A DNA stretch of 64,000 bases from CAZKAP01 sp964552195 (GCA_964552195.1 CAZKFM010000007.1:1-64000), one strand, 5' to 3'. Shown: positions 35,678 through 45,989, counted from the stretch's first letter. Notes: generated by a model not told the origin, from the letters alone. Made by a program: numbers and translations.

Positions 35678-35861
35678 CTGCAAGGGATATGCTCGAAATC
35701 CCCTTTAAAAATAGGGTGTTTTCTATTTCTGATTAGCTGCACTGCTCAGGAGTAGCAGTATTCTTTCCAGCTTTGGTCTTATTTCTATATGGGTTTCAGC
35801 GGTCATAAATCTCTTTATTTCTGGTTCTTTTGGTTTAATTTGAGCACATATTAGAACCCCT

Positions 35862-37958
35862 ATGTCGTCCTGGTCATTTCCGTATTCTGTTTTCTGCCTT
35901 ACCCTCTTGTTTGTCGTTCAAGTGCCTTCTTTTGCCTGGTCTCAATTTGAATGGCAGCGATGCCTGCTGGACGTGAGTGTGCAACCCGTCAATTCCGAAG
36001 TTCAGGGAACGGTGAATTACGAGTTTAATCTGTATCAGTCCTGGGACAGCCTTAGGCTGGACTCCCGAGGGATCTCCATCTACCACGTACGGCTCAATGG
36101 AGACGAAATCCCCTATCGCCAGGATAAGCGGTATCTGACGGTGTATCCCAAAAAGCGGAAGCACCGACGGAAAGGGGATAAGGTACTCAGCATAGCGTTT
36201 CAATCGAAACCACGTCAGGCCTTTTATTTTCTGGGGTGGAATGATACTATTCCCGGAAATGAACAATTCTGGACTCAGGGTCAGGGTAAAAATCACAGCC
36301 ATTGGTTTCCAGGCTTCGACTCGTCGAACATCAAGATGGAATTCGACCTGATTGTCCGGACACCGGAGCCCTGGACTTTAGTTTCCAATGGAGTGCAGAC
36401 CGGGCTAAGACAGGAGAACGGTGAATACGTGCGGACATTTGACATGAGAAATCCGATGACGACCTATCTCGTTGCCCTGGCTTCGGGGCCCTTCGAATTC
36501 AAGGAGGGAAGGAGCGCCTCAGACGTTCCACTTCGGTGGTACTATCCGAAGGGCAGCGAGGATCGATTCGAACCCACCTACCGGTACAGTGTGGAGATCT
36601 TCGATTGGTTACAGGATTACCTTCAAATACCTTATCCCTGGCGAAAATACGATCAGGTTCCTGTCCGCGATTTCATGTACGGGGGGATGGAGAACACCGG
36701 GGCCACCCTGTTTAACCAGTCTTACCTGGTCGATTCACTGGCATTCGAGGATATTAACTATGTAAGCACCAATGCTCACGAGCTGGCGCACCAATGGTTT
36801 GGCAACCTGATTACTGAAGTAGGACCGGAGGACCACTGGCTGCACGAGGGTTTCGCCACTTTCTTCGGTGCCCGTGCAGAAATTCATTTTTTCGGAAATC
36901 GCAAGGGTTATTGGGCACTTTACCAGCAGGCCCGTATGCTCAGGTCAATGGCTGAGGAAGGGAAACTTCAGTCCCTGACCGACCCCCAGGCTAATACAGA
37001 AACTTTTTACCAGAAGGGAGCATGGGCACTTTTTATACTGGAAGACCTGATGGGGGAGGAGGCGCTGCGCAATGGCATCAGGGAATTTCTGAGAACTCAT
37101 GCCTTTGGGAACGCCAGGGTCGAAGATTTCCTGTCCCTGGCTAGGAAGTACAGCCTGCAGGACCTGAACAACTTCGAGCGCGATTGGATACAGTCCGAGG
37201 GTTTTCCATACGATCAGGCCGTGGATTATCTAAAGCGCAAAGAACCTGAGATTAACAGGTGGGCGGAACTCGAAGAGAAGGGGGCTTTGGACGAGGAAGG
37301 GATAGAAGCTGAACTTATGCGTCCCCAAATTTCTTTTGAGTATGCGACTGTACTGCTGGAGCAGGTGGACAAGCCTGAGACATCGGCTTTTATAGTAAAC
37401 GCCCTCAATTCGGATAATCGAGACCTGCGGAAGGCAGCCGTCCTTTCCCTTACTCAGCTACCTCCGGATTCAGAACACATCCTTTGGGGCATGGTGGATG
37501 ATCCGAGTTATCAGGTCAGGGAGCGCCTGCTCTGGCTTCTCTGGAATCAGGGAGGAAACGCCTCTCAGAAAATACTTGAAACCTACGACAATCAGCTGGG
37601 CCTGCCGAATCGCAGCCTGCGATCCCTTTGGCTCATGCTGGCTTTAGCTACCGATGGCATCAACCTGGAAGAAAAAGAAGGATACTTCCGCGAGCTAAAG
37701 TCGCACTGCTCTCCGATCTACGATTTTTCAGTGCGAGAATATGCTTTTGAATATCTCCGGTTAATTGGGGGGCTGGATACGGAGGTCATCGATCACCTGG
37801 TCAATGCCAGTGTCCATCCATACTGGAAGTTCAGAGATTATGCCCGGGAACTGCTGTCCGGCGTATTGGAAAATCCGGCTGCCCGCACGTACCTTAAGAC
37901 CAATACGCAGCGTTATTCCCCTGAGGAACAGGCATACTTAAAATCTCTTATCAATTGA
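35862..37958 (+). CDS. M1 family metallo-aminopeptidase
   Basis: The 698-residue exported protein has a signal peptide (ending SFAWSQ). The N-terminal beta domain is followed by the catalytic domain: substrate-anchoring MYGGMENTGATLF, zinc motif HELAHQWFGN (first His near 305) and WLHEGFATFFG supplying the third ligand Glu. The C-terminal 200 residues resemble HEAT-like helices (AVLSLTQLPPDSEHI). M1 enzymes trim single N-terminal residues from peptides; here it acts in the periplasm or at the surface. Its stop overlaps the TTG start of the patatin gene by TTGA. Confidence 0.93.
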   Translation: MSSWSFPYSVFCLTLLFVVQVPSFAWSQFEWQRCLLDVSVQPVNSEVQGTVNYEFNLYQSWDSLRLDSRGISIYHVRLNGDEIPYRQDKRYLTVYPKKRKHRRKGDKVLSIAFQSKPRQAFYFLGWNDTIPGNEQFWTQGQGKNHSHWFPGFDSSNIKMEFDLIVRTPEPWTLVSNGVQTGLRQENGEYVRTFDMRNPMTTYLVALASGPFEFKEGRSASDVPLRWYYPKGSEDRFEPTYRYSVEIFDWLQDYLQIPYPWRKYDQVPVRDFMYGGMENTGATLFNQSYLVDSLAFEDINYVSTNAHELAHQWFGNLITEVGPEDHWLHEGFATFFGARAEIHFFGNRKGYWALYQQARMLRSMAEEGKLQSLTDPQANTETFYQKGAWALFILEDLMGEEALRNGIREFLRTHAFGNARVEDFLSLARKYSLQDLNNFERDWIQSEGFPYDQAVDYLKRKEPEINRWAELEEKGALDEEGIEAELMRPQISFEYATVLLEQVDKPETSAFIVNALNSDNRDLRKAAVLSLTQLPPDSEHILWGMVDDPSYQVRERLLWLLWNQGGNASQKILETYDNQLGLPNRSLRSLWLMLALATDGINLEEKEGYFRELKSHCSPIYDFSVREYAFEYLRLIGGLDTEVIDHLVNASVHPYWKFRDYARELLSGVLENPAARTYLKTNTQRYSPEEQAYLKSLIN

Positions 37959-38869
37959 AAGCATTAGTCATATCCGGAGGAGGGAGTAAGGGGGCATTCG
38001 CCGGAGGGGTAGCCCAGTTCCTTATAGAGGAAGCCGGACGGAAGTACGATATTTTCGTCGGAACCTCCACGGGCAGCCTGCTGTTATCCCATCTGGCCTT
38101 AGGAAAAATCGAAAAAATACGGAGCATATACAGTTCGGTAACCAATGACGATATTTTCAGCTCGCATCCCTTTCGGATTCGGAAGAAATACGGCGAAGAC
38201 TGGGTAAGCATCAATCACCTCAATGTGGTAAAGCGCTTTTTTAACCGAGAAAAGACCTTTGGTGAAAGTCGAAAACTCAGAGAACTCATAGGAAAAAGCT
38301 ACTCCCATGAGGAATTCAATCAGCTAAAGGAGTCGGGCAAGGAAGTGGTGGTTACTGTAGCAAACCTGACGATGAACCGAATCGAGTACAAGAGTATTAA
38401 AGATTTTGATTACGAAGAATTCCTGGACTGGACCTGGATTTCGGCCAATTACGCTCCATTTATGAGCGTAGTGCGTAAAAACAGCTACGAATACGCGGAT
38501 GGTGGACTTGGGAGCCTGGTGCCTATAGAGGAGGCCATTCGCAGGGGAGCCCGTGAAGTGGATGTAATTGTATTGAGAACCGAGGTCAATTCCCTGAATC
38601 GCCTCCCTTCCCGAAATCCCTTCGAACTCACCACCAACGTATTCAGCTTTGTCATGGATAGGATCGAGAATCAGAATATCCGCATCGGCAAAATGGTAGC
38701 CATTCAGCAGGATGTCATATTGAATTTCTACTATACCCCGACTGTGCTAACCACTAATTCCTTGATATTTAACCCAATACGCATGGAGCGTTGGTGGAAA
38801 AGAGGGTATCTGTACGCCAAAAACAAACAGGGGGACGAGATGCCTGTGGAACCCAATCTCAAGGAATAA
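37955..38869 (+). CDS. Patatin-like phospholipase
   Basis: The 304-residue protein starts at a TTG that overlaps the aminopeptidase stop. It shows the patatin features: oxyanion loop GGGSKGAFAGG at residues 8-18, nucleophile elbow GTSTG with Ser38, and the Asp of the dyad in YADGGLGS near 182. Family members are serine acyl hydrolases acting on lipids. There is no signal peptide, so it is probably cytoplasmic or peripheral. It is coupled to the M1 peptidase and ends 5 bp from the convergent gene. Confidence 0.88.
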   Translation: MKALVISGGGSKGAFAGGVAQFLIEEAGRKYDIFVGTSTGSLLLSHLALGKIEKIRSIYSSVTNDDIFSSHPFRIRKKYGEDWVSINHLNVVKRFFNREKTFGESRKLRELIGKSYSHEEFNQLKESGKEVVVTVANLTMNRIEYKSIKDFDYEEFLDWTWISANYAPFMSVVRKNSYEYADGGLGSLVPIEEAIRRGAREVDVIVLRTEVNSLNRLPSRNPFELTTNVFSFVMDRIENQNIRIGKMVAIQQDVILNFYYTPTVLTTNSLIFNPIRMERWWKRGYLYAKNKQGDEMPVEPNLKE

Positions 38870-38874
38870 CAGTT

Positions 38875-39399
38875 TTACAATTTCCAGAGATCCTGGAATT
38901 CGGTTTTCAGGTAGGACAATGCTTTGGTCGATGGAATGCCCCCCTCCATAAAGTGGTTCAGTATACCTTCCCTCAGTTTATCGGGGTCGTCCGGGGCGCC
39001 CATGGAAGCTGATCGAATCGACTGAATGGTGGCATTTTTGGCCGTCCTTATGACGTTCCAGCAGTCGTCGGTCATGTAGATCTGCTGTGACAAATTATGC
39101 TCAAATTCGGTCTCTATCTGCCGGATAAGCTCTCGCTCGTAGGCCTCTTTGTCCTGCCCATTAGGCTGCACACGAACCAGCAGGTTGGCGGGGGATATAC
39201 GTTCCAGAAAAAGGGTCATGCGTTCGTACGCCTGTAATCGGACAGGTAAGGTTTCCTTCTGTATATCCTTGTGCAGCAGCCACCTCCTTCTACCGTCCTC
39301 GTTCTTGGTATGTAAGGAAAAGAAGTAATACGCCACCAGACCTGTAATGGCCGCGGGTATTACATAAAGAAAAAGTTGTCCAATTTCTCCTGGGGTCAT
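38875..39399 (-). CDS. Conserved hypothetical protein with one N-terminal TM helix
   Basis: This 174-residue protein of unknown function has an N-terminal TM helix (about 6-26, QLFLYVIPAAITGLVAYYFF). A soluble alpha-helical domain follows, rich in charged residues (LPVRLQAYERMTLFLERISP, EFEHNLSQQIYMTDDCW, ATIQSIRSAS). The pattern is common in Flavobacteriia as a single-pass inner-membrane protein. I see no catalytic motif. It lies 6 nt downstream of the coiled-coil protein gene and is likely in its operon, which suggests a shared envelope role. Confidence 0.75.
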   Translation of the reverse strand: MTPGEIGQLFLYVIPAAITGLVAYYFFSLHTKNEDGRRRWLLHKDIQKETLPVRLQAYERMTLFLERISPANLLVRVQPNGQDKEAYERELIRQIETEFEHNLSQQIYMTDDCWNVIRTAKNATIQSIRSASMGAPDDPDKLREGILNHFMEGGIPSTKALSYLKTEFQDLWKL

Positions 39400-39405
39400 T
39401 GCCTT

Positions 39406-40155
39406 TTATTTTAACGATTCCCTAAGCCTCAGGTAAAAAGCCTTGTAATCGGGCTGCAGTCGCACCGTGAATGGTCCATAAGTCGCATCCGAGTACAGGA
39501 AACGAACACGCCCGCTTAATTCCTGCTTATTGTTGTAATAGGCACGCAGGCGATCGGCGTAACCAGCCACGCCAAAGGTGTCATCGGCGGAGGCCTGTTT
39601 CCTTGGAAGGTAGATATCCATGGTCATGTCCGGGTACGAAGCGAGAATCTGATTGAGCTTGAGGATGCGTCCATTGGTGCCAATGCTATCGGACAAACCA
39701 AACATGGCCGGATTGAGTTTAAACTGTACGCTGCCGCCTTCTACTTTAAGATTGGGGTTCTGACCAATCAACTGTGTCAAAGTCGTCAGGGTCTGAATGG
39801 TGATTGAATCGTTTGCGCCTACGGTTTCCCGGATGGCCAGTAATTCCTTTTCCTTAGCCCTCAGGGTCTCCAGTCCCTTGGCGATATTCTCGGTCTGGGC
39901 AACAGATTCGGAGGTGAACCTGTTCAGACGCTGAAGCAGCGCTGCATTATCTCCGCGAAGCTGGGTTAGCTCGAAATCAGCTGCCTCCAGGCGGGTGGAA
40001 TTGGCCGCACGTTCCTTCCTGAGCGACGCGATCGTGTCCTCCTTGACGCGGATTTCTTTCTTGAGCTGGTATATCTCGTACTGCAGTTCGCTCTTTTTCT
40101 GAGCGCAGATCAAAAGTGGCAGAGAGAGCAGGCAAAAGGTAACAAATGGCTTCAT
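39406..40155 (-). CDS. Exported coiled-coil protein with degenerate OmpA-like C-terminus
   Basis: The 249-residue protein has a signal peptide (MKPFVTFCLLSLPLLICAQ). A long coiled coil follows (about 20-125: QLKKEIRVKEDTIASLRKE, FELTQLRGDNAALLQRL), then a C-terminal domain (about 140-249). Its order of elements (KLNQILASYPDMTMDIYLP, then a helix YADRLRAYY) recalls the OmpA peptidoglycan-binding fold but lacks the GHTD and NRR motifs. The layout parallels the OmpA-like lipoprotein at 46841. The upstream in-frame TTG region (to 40206) precedes the signal peptide, so ATG 40155 is chosen. Function unknown. Confidence 0.7.
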   Translation of the reverse strand: MKPFVTFCLLSLPLLICAQKKSELQYEIYQLKKEIRVKEDTIASLRKERAANSTRLEAADFELTQLRGDNAALLQRLNRFTSESVAQTENIAKGLETLRAKEKELLAIRETVGANDSITIQTLTTLTQLIGQNPNLKVEGGSVQFKLNPAMFGLSDSIGTNGRILKLNQILASYPDMTMDIYLPRKQASADDTFGVAGYADRLRAYYNNKQELSGRVRFLYSDATYGPFTVRLQPDYKAFYLRLRESLK

Positions 40156-40289
40156 GAAACATTCATTAGTTAATTGAATAACGCCTGAAATGCGATAATC
40201 TGACATTCCAGGCTTTTACGAACCCGAAAGTACTCTCTTTTTTGCACAGCCCCAACACCAGGGCCTTTACTTAAGATTTTATTGACATC

Positions 40290-41597
40290 CTACCGGTTCA
40301 GATAGTCCAGGGCCAGCTGGGTCATGGCCTTCAGGCCAAGAAGCATCCCCTCGTCTTCCACGGTGAAGTCCGGGGTGTGGTGCGGATAAGGGTTAGGGTT
40401 GTCCGGCTTCATTCCTCCCAGGAAGAAATAAAAACCGGGTACCTCCCTCGAGAAGTACGAAAAGTCCTCGGCTGTGGTTACTGCCTTGCGCAGGAAAACA
40501 TGTTCTTCGCCGGCCGCCATTTTCAGAGAAGGCAGCATTTGTTCAACCAGGGCGGGATCGTTATAAGTAATGTCGGTCATGTCTCGGATCTGCACTTCGG
40601 CCTCCCCTCCATACGATTCGGCAATAGCAGGGACCATTTCCCGCATTCTGCGGTTGATCTTCTCTTTCATTTCATAATCCAGGGTACGAATTGTCCCCAG
40701 CATTTCCGCCGTTTCCGGAATGATGTTGAATCGCTGGCCCGAGCGAATCCTACCCACGCTCACTACCGCAGCCTCCTGAGTGAGTTGGGCCTCTCGGCTT
40801 ACCAGGGTCTGTAGGCCATCGATAATCTTGGCGCTGATGAGAATGGGGTCCACTCCATTCCAGGGGTAGGCCCCGTGGCTCTGTTTTCCTTTTACCCTGA
40901 TCGTAAAGGTCTGAGCGGCGGCCATGGTTCCTCCGGGCTTGTAGCCGATTTTCCCAACGGGTATCATGGAATTGATATGAAGGCCGAAAATGGCATCGAC
41001 CTGCGGATTCTGAAGCACGCCCTCCTTAACCATGAGCAGGGCTCCTCCCTCTTCTCCCTCAGGTGGCCCTTCTTCGGCAGGCTGAAAGATAAACTTGACC
41101 GTTCCGCGGATTTTATCCCGGTGCCGGGTTAAAAGTTTGGCTGTGCCCAGTAATATAGCGGTATGGGTGTCGTGGCCGCAGGCATGCATGACGCCAACTT
41201 CCTGTCCTCCGAACTGAGTGGTAACGGTGGATTTGTACGGGAGTTCGTTGCGCTCGGTAACTGGAAGCGCGTCGATGTCTGCACGCAGGGCCACTACTTT
41301 TCCGGGCAATTCACCTCGAAGAATGGCCACGACCCCGGTATGAGCCACTCCGGTTTCTACCTCAAGACCCATAGCCCTAAGCTCCTTGGCAATACGCTTG
41401 CCAGTCTCGAACTCCCGATTGCTCAGTTCCGGATTCTCGTGGAAATGATGGCGCCATTCCACTACTTCTTCGTAGTGCGATTCTATCTCTTCCAGAGGAA
41501 TACTGAACTGTTCCTGGCCGCTTAGAAAAAGTGGGCAACACAGGAGTCCGGCAAAAAAGAACCACAGGCTAATGGCAATCCGCGTCTTATGCATCAT
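40290..41597 (-). CDS. M20 family amidohydrolase/peptidase
   Basis: The 435-residue exported protein has a signal peptide (ending LFLSGQEQ). It matches the M20D (IAA-amino acid hydrolase / hippurate hydrolase-like) group: WRHHFHENPELSNREFETG, VALRADIDALPV, metal-site MHACGHDTHTAILLG, FIFQPAEEGPPEGEEGG and the dimerisation domain with KGKQSHGAYPWNGVDPI. A final His occurs in PYPHHTPDFTVEDEG. It hydrolyses N-acyl amino acids or small peptides in the periplasm; the exact substrate is unknown. Monocistronic, divergent from the UvrD helicase gene. Confidence 0.9.
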   Translation of the reverse strand: MMHKTRIAISLWFFFAGLLCCPLFLSGQEQFSIPLEEIESHYEEVVEWRHHFHENPELSNREFETGKRIAKELRAMGLEVETGVAHTGVVAILRGELPGKVVALRADIDALPVTERNELPYKSTVTTQFGGQEVGVMHACGHDTHTAILLGTAKLLTRHRDKIRGTVKFIFQPAEEGPPEGEEGGALLMVKEGVLQNPQVDAIFGLHINSMIPVGKIGYKPGGTMAAAQTFTIRVKGKQSHGAYPWNGVDPILISAKIIDGLQTLVSREAQLTQEAAVVSVGRIRSGQRFNIIPETAEMLGTIRTLDYEMKEKINRRMREMVPAIAESYGGEAEVQIRDMTDITYNDPALVEQMLPSLKMAAGEEHVFLRKAVTTAEDFSYFSREVPGFYFFLGGMKPDNPNPYPHHTPDFTVEDEGMLLGLKAMTQLALDYLNR

Positions 41598-41731
41598 GGG
41601 ATGTTGAAATTAGGAAAGAGAAGGTAAAAATAAATCATCGAATCCATTAACCGGATGTGAAAAACTATATAGGCGCATCATTTCTGAGCAGCTGTAAATT
41701 GGCTAATTTCGAAGCTTATTCCAGTGGGTAT

Positions 41732-44095
41732 ATGTCTTTTCTGAACGACTTAAACGAGGCGCAGAGGGCCGCCGTTCTTCACAAGGAAGGACCGTTAATG
41801 GTGATCGCCGGGGCAGGCTCGGGAAAGACCCGGGTACTGACTTACCGAATCGCCCACCTGATGGGGCAGGGGATAGATCCCTTTAACATACTAGCGCTGA
41901 CCTTTACCAATAAGGCGGCTCGCGAAATGAAACATCGCATCGCTCAAATGGTAGGTAATTCGGAAGCGCGTAACCTGTGGATGGGCACTTTTCACTCCGT
42001 TTTTGCACGACTGCTTCGTATAGACGGCCACCGCCTGGGTTTCCCTTCCAATTTTACGATTTACGATACCCAGGATTCGCAGCGGCTAATTAGTGCGATT
42101 ATCAAGGAGATGGGCCTGGATAAAGATGTGTACAAGTACAAGCAAATACAATCACGGATTTCTTCCTTCAAGAACAGCCTGATCACCGTGAAGGCGTATT
42201 ACGGCAATCCGGAACTCATGGAGGCGGATGCGGCGCGTAAGAATCCGCGTATGGGAGAGATCTACCAGCAGTACGTGGATCGCTGCTTCAAGGCCGGGGC
42301 CATGGATTTCGACGACCTCCTGCTTCGCACCAATGAGATGCTGACCCTATTTCCTGAGGTCCTCATGAAGTACCAGGATCGGTTCAGGTACATACTGGTC
42401 GACGAGTACCAGGATACCAACCACTCCCAGTACCTGATCGTGAGTGCTCTGGCAGATCGCTATCAGAATATCTGTGTAGTGGGAGACGACGCCCAAAGCA
42501 TTTATTCGTTTCGGGGTGCCAATATTTCAAATATCCTCAATTTCCAGAAGGATTACGACGATGCCGCCGTGTACCGACTCGAACAGAACTACCGGTCTAC
42601 CCGAAACATAGTGGAGGCAGCCAATTCCATTATTTCAAAGAATAAGCAGCAGTTGGAGAAGGTGGTTTGGACTGAAAATGAAGAGGGTGACCGGATTAAG
42701 GTCCATAAGGCTCCTACCGATGCAGAGGAAGGCCGCTTCGTTGCCCGGTCCATATTCGAAAACCAGATGCAGTTTCAGCGAAGGGCTCGTGATTTTGCCG
42801 TCCTATATCGCACTAATTCCCAGTCCAGGGCCATCGAGGACGCCCTTAGAAAAAAGGACATTTCCTACAAGATTTATGGTGGCCTTTCCTTTTATCAGCG
42901 AAAAGAAATCAAGGATATGCTCGCATACCTGAGGCTCATTATTAATCCCGATGACGAGGAGGCACTGGTCCGCATCATCAATTTTCCCGCCAGGGGGATC
43001 GGGCAGACCACCATGGATAAACTCCGCGTTGCCGCTAGTAAATCTGAGAAATCCATATTCAGTCTCATGAAAGAACTCGACCGGGACAATCTGGGGCTGA
43101 ATGGTGGTACCCGTCGCAAACTGATCGACTTCGTGACCATGATAGAAAGTTTTCAGGTGCTGAAATCGGGCTTGGATGCCTTCGAACTGGCTACTGAAGT
43201 GAGCAAGAAATCGGGGCTGTTACGGGAATTTCGCAAGGATGGCACACCGGAAGGGATTGGCAGAATGGAAAACATCGAAGAGCTGCTTAACGGTATACGC
43301 GATTTTGTCGATGAAAACACCCGGGAGGAGGCGCCTACAGATGCTCCTGAAGAGCCTGGAATACAGAGGAAACCTACTTTGGAGGAATTCCTCGAGGATG
43401 TGGCCCTGGCCACCGATCAGGATACCGATAAAGGGCAGTCGGACCACGTAGCACTGATGACCGTTCACCTGGCAAAAGGACTTGAATTTCCCTACGTTTA
43501 CATCGTCGGTCTCGAAGAGGACCTATTTCCTTCCGCCCTGAGCTTGAATACAAGGAGTGAACTTGAGGAGGAGCGCAGACTCTTCTACGTGGCCCTGACC
43601 CGGGCAGAGAAACAGGCGTATATCACCTTTGCCCAGACCCGCTACCGATGGGGTAAGCTCATCGATGCCGAGCCAAGTCGGTTTATTTATGAAATCGAGG
43701 AAAAACATCTGGATTTTATGACCCCCCTCAACGATGGCTACCGCTATAAGTCCATGCTTTCGGCGGATCTGTTTGGTGAGGTGGATAAAAGCGGGTTGCG
43801 ACAGCAGAAACCGGTAAACGGCACTCCGCCCGGAGTACATAAACCATCGGAAAAGCAGTTGCGCAAACTGCGAAAGATTAAACCGGCCTCATCCCACAAT
43901 GCAGAAAAGCGGCAAGGCACTCCTTTAAAACTTAATGAAGGAGACTGGGTGATCCACGAGCGCTTCGGCGAGGGTCAGGTATTGCAGCTCGAGGGTGCGG
44001 GCTCCGACAGAAAGGCCGAAATTCGCTTTCAGAGCGGGGAGATTAAGAAACTCCTGCTTCGTTTTGCTCGTCTTGAACTCAAAGAAGATTCGTAA
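41732..44095 (+). CDS. UvrD/PcrA-type 3'-5' DNA helicase
   Basis: The 787-residue superfamily 1A helicase begins MSFLNDLNEAQRAAVLHKEG, with Walker A VIAGAGSGKTRVLTYR, LTFTNKAAREMKHRI, GTFHSVFARLLR, Walker B ILVDEYQDTN, VVGDDAQSIYSFRGA, LEQNYRST and the late VALMTVHLAKGLEF and RRLFYVALTRAEKQ. The C-terminal region ends with a Tudor-like segment (GDWVIHERFGEGQVLQLEG), as in PcrA, which binds RNA polymerase. Roles are nucleotide excision repair, mismatch repair and clearing of recombinase. An earlier in-frame ATG (41657) adds 25 residues without family likeness. Confidence 0.95.
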   Translation: MSFLNDLNEAQRAAVLHKEGPLMVIAGAGSGKTRVLTYRIAHLMGQGIDPFNILALTFTNKAAREMKHRIAQMVGNSEARNLWMGTFHSVFARLLRIDGHRLGFPSNFTIYDTQDSQRLISAIIKEMGLDKDVYKYKQIQSRISSFKNSLITVKAYYGNPELMEADAARKNPRMGEIYQQYVDRCFKAGAMDFDDLLLRTNEMLTLFPEVLMKYQDRFRYILVDEYQDTNHSQYLIVSALADRYQNICVVGDDAQSIYSFRGANISNILNFQKDYDDAAVYRLEQNYRSTRNIVEAANSIISKNKQQLEKVVWTENEEGDRIKVHKAPTDAEEGRFVARSIFENQMQFQRRARDFAVLYRTNSQSRAIEDALRKKDISYKIYGGLSFYQRKEIKDMLAYLRLIINPDDEEALVRIINFPARGIGQTTMDKLRVAASKSEKSIFSLMKELDRDNLGLNGGTRRKLIDFVTMIESFQVLKSGLDAFELATEVSKKSGLLREFRKDGTPEGIGRMENIEELLNGIRDFVDENTREEAPTDAPEEPGIQRKPTLEEFLEDVALATDQDTDKGQSDHVALMTVHLAKGLEFPYVYIVGLEEDLFPSALSLNTRSELEEERRLFYVALTRAEKQAYITFAQTRYRWGKLIDAEPSRFIYEIEEKHLDFMTPLNDGYRYKSMLSADLFGEVDKSGLRQQKPVNGTPPGVHKPSEKQLRKLRKIKPASSHNAEKRQGTPLKLNEGDWVIHERFGEGQVLQLEGAGSDRKAEIRFQSGEIKKLLLRFARLELKEDS

Positions 44096-44112
44096 AAAGG
44101 CAGTCCGGTTAA

Positions 44113-45978
44113 CTATTTGATATTAAGGATGCTCTCTCGGGTCAGGCTGGTAGGAATGGTAAAGACGAAAGTACTCCCTTTATTCACTTCAGAATATACA
44201 TTAATCCGCCCTCCGTTTTTCCTGATGAAATCTTGTGCAGTTGCGAAGCCCAGCCCGGTGCCTTTTTCCTTACCCGTTCCACTGCGGGATATGCTCTCCC
44301 CCTGACGGTTTTCAAGGGCGCGAACCTGTTCGGGAGTCATCCCTATCCCGGTATCCGTGATCTTGATCTGTACCGACTCTTGTATCGACATGAGTTCCAC
44401 AGATATGCGATCTCCCTTTCTTGAAAATTTGATGGAATTGGAGATCAGGTTTCGGATGGCAAAATCTACCATGTCCTTGTCGGCGTAGACATTTGGGACT
44501 TCTCGGGTGTTGAATTCAAAGAAAATACCTTTCTGGTCGGCGGTTTCCCGGTATAGATTTAGACTCTTATCAATGACCTCAATCAGGTCGAAGGACTTCT
44601 TGACCACCTGATGGTTACTCATCTGGCTTCGAGCCCAGTTGAGCAGGTTTTCCAGTAACATGTTCAAATTTTGAGAAGTGTCCCGGATATGGCGAATCAT
44701 GAGCGTCTTCTGTTCGGGAGAAATCTCCTGTTCCTCGTTAGCGAGTATGGCCGAAAGGGAGCCAATATTTCCGCTATGGCCCCTGAGATCGTGAGAAATG
44801 ATGGAGAAGAACTTATCCTTGACTTCTGAAGCCTCCTTGAGCTCTTTTTCGGACTTCTTTAGCTGGTCGTTTAATTCGTTGAGCTGGGCGTTTTTTGTCT
44901 GCAGGTTGCCAAACTGCTCCCGGAGCTGATCGATCAGGTCCTGATAAGCGGAGGAGAGTATATTCAGCTCCTTAAGCCCAGTAACGATCTGTTCATTCTG
45001 ACCGGTGTCGAATTCCGAATTCCGCTGCTGCCCCATATTTCCCACCAGGGCTTGTATCGGACGGGATATCTTACCCGAGATGTAATAAGCCAGTACACTG
45101 GCGGTAATCAGGGTCAGTACGAAGAAGATGGTGAGATAGACCCGTATGCGTTCAGAAAGCAGTCGTGCATGAGTGTTAATAAGTCCAAAAAGGGAGGCGT
45201 ATTCTTTCTCCAGGGCCATAGAAGCATCGGAAATATCCCGAATGAGCCCAGAATTGGAATTTCCGATCTGTTCGTCGATACGGACGACCTCGTTAAAGAG
45301 AACCCGGTAAGCCAACAGTTCCTGACGGGTACTCAAAAAGAGCGTATCCGGCTTCAAGCGATTCAGAAGGATTTCGCTCTCCTGATTGAGCAGCCGCACA
45401 TACTTAGGGTCATTGCGCAGGAAGAAGTCCTTTTCCCTCCTTCTCAGTGATAGTATTTCGTGGGCCAAAAGAACGGAATCGTCCCGTCTCTCAAGCCTGT
45501 GGACATGATCTCGCATGTCACCCACATAACCGTAGTCTTTGAAGCCCTTGGTTTTCTTGAGCTCAATGACCTCCCGTATGTAATTGTCAACCTGATTCAG
45601 ATATTCCGAGGTTCGTACCAGCCTGCGGTTGAACACTTCGTTGTTGAAGGAATCTCCATCTGACCGTAGTCCATCCAAAATATTCCGGGTACGGGTCAGG
45701 TATTCCTGGTACCGCTTGTAGTTAGCCGTTTCCAGACCGAGGTGAAATGAATCGGTTTTTATATCGTAGTCCAGCATCAGGGCGAAGTGCTCGCTGGATT
45801 TTAAGCGGTTGATATTGAAATGGGTAAGCTTTTCCCTGATTTCACGGGCGTTGGATAGCTTTCGTGCCGAAGTATAGGAGTAAATCAATACCGGAGTCAT
45901 CAGGAAGGCAATACCTAAATGGGAAATCACCAGTCGACCTTTTATGGTATTGACATACTTCCTGAAGGCTGAAATCAT
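44113..45978 (-). CDS. Orphan membrane sensor histidine kinase
   Basis: The 621-residue kinase starts at ATG 45978; a TTG two codons earlier is less likely. TM1 is at about 18-35. A predicted all-helical periplasmic sensor domain (about 40-280, possibly a four-helix bundle) is followed by TM2 at about 285-305, a HAMP/coiled-coil region and a HisKA domain with the phospho-acceptor His in FFSIISHDLRGH. The HATPase_c domain carries the N box NLISNSIKFSRKG, DTGIGM and GTGLGFATAQDFI. No response regulator gene is nearby, so its partner is elsewhere. A perfect -7 box sits 12 nt before the ATG. Confidence 0.9.
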   Translation of the reverse strand: MISAFRKYVNTIKGRLVISHLGIAFLMTPVLIYSYTSARKLSNAREIREKLTHFNINRLKSSEHFALMLDYDIKTDSFHLGLETANYKRYQEYLTRTRNILDGLRSDGDSFNNEVFNRRLVRTSEYLNQVDNYIREVIELKKTKGFKDYGYVGDMRDHVHRLERRDDSVLLAHEILSLRRREKDFFLRNDPKYVRLLNQESEILLNRLKPDTLFLSTRQELLAYRVLFNEVVRIDEQIGNSNSGLIRDISDASMALEKEYASLFGLINTHARLLSERIRVYLTIFFVLTLITASVLAYYISGKISRPIQALVGNMGQQRNSEFDTGQNEQIVTGLKELNILSSAYQDLIDQLREQFGNLQTKNAQLNELNDQLKKSEKELKEASEVKDKFFSIISHDLRGHSGNIGSLSAILANEEQEISPEQKTLMIRHIRDTSQNLNMLLENLLNWARSQMSNHQVVKKSFDLIEVIDKSLNLYRETADQKGIFFEFNTREVPNVYADKDMVDFAIRNLISNSIKFSRKGDRISVELMSIQESVQIKITDTGIGMTPEQVRALENRQGESISRSGTGKEKGTGLGFATAQDFIRKNGGRINVYSEVNKGSTFVFTIPTSLTRESILNIK

Positions 45979-45989
45979 AAACAAAGCGT

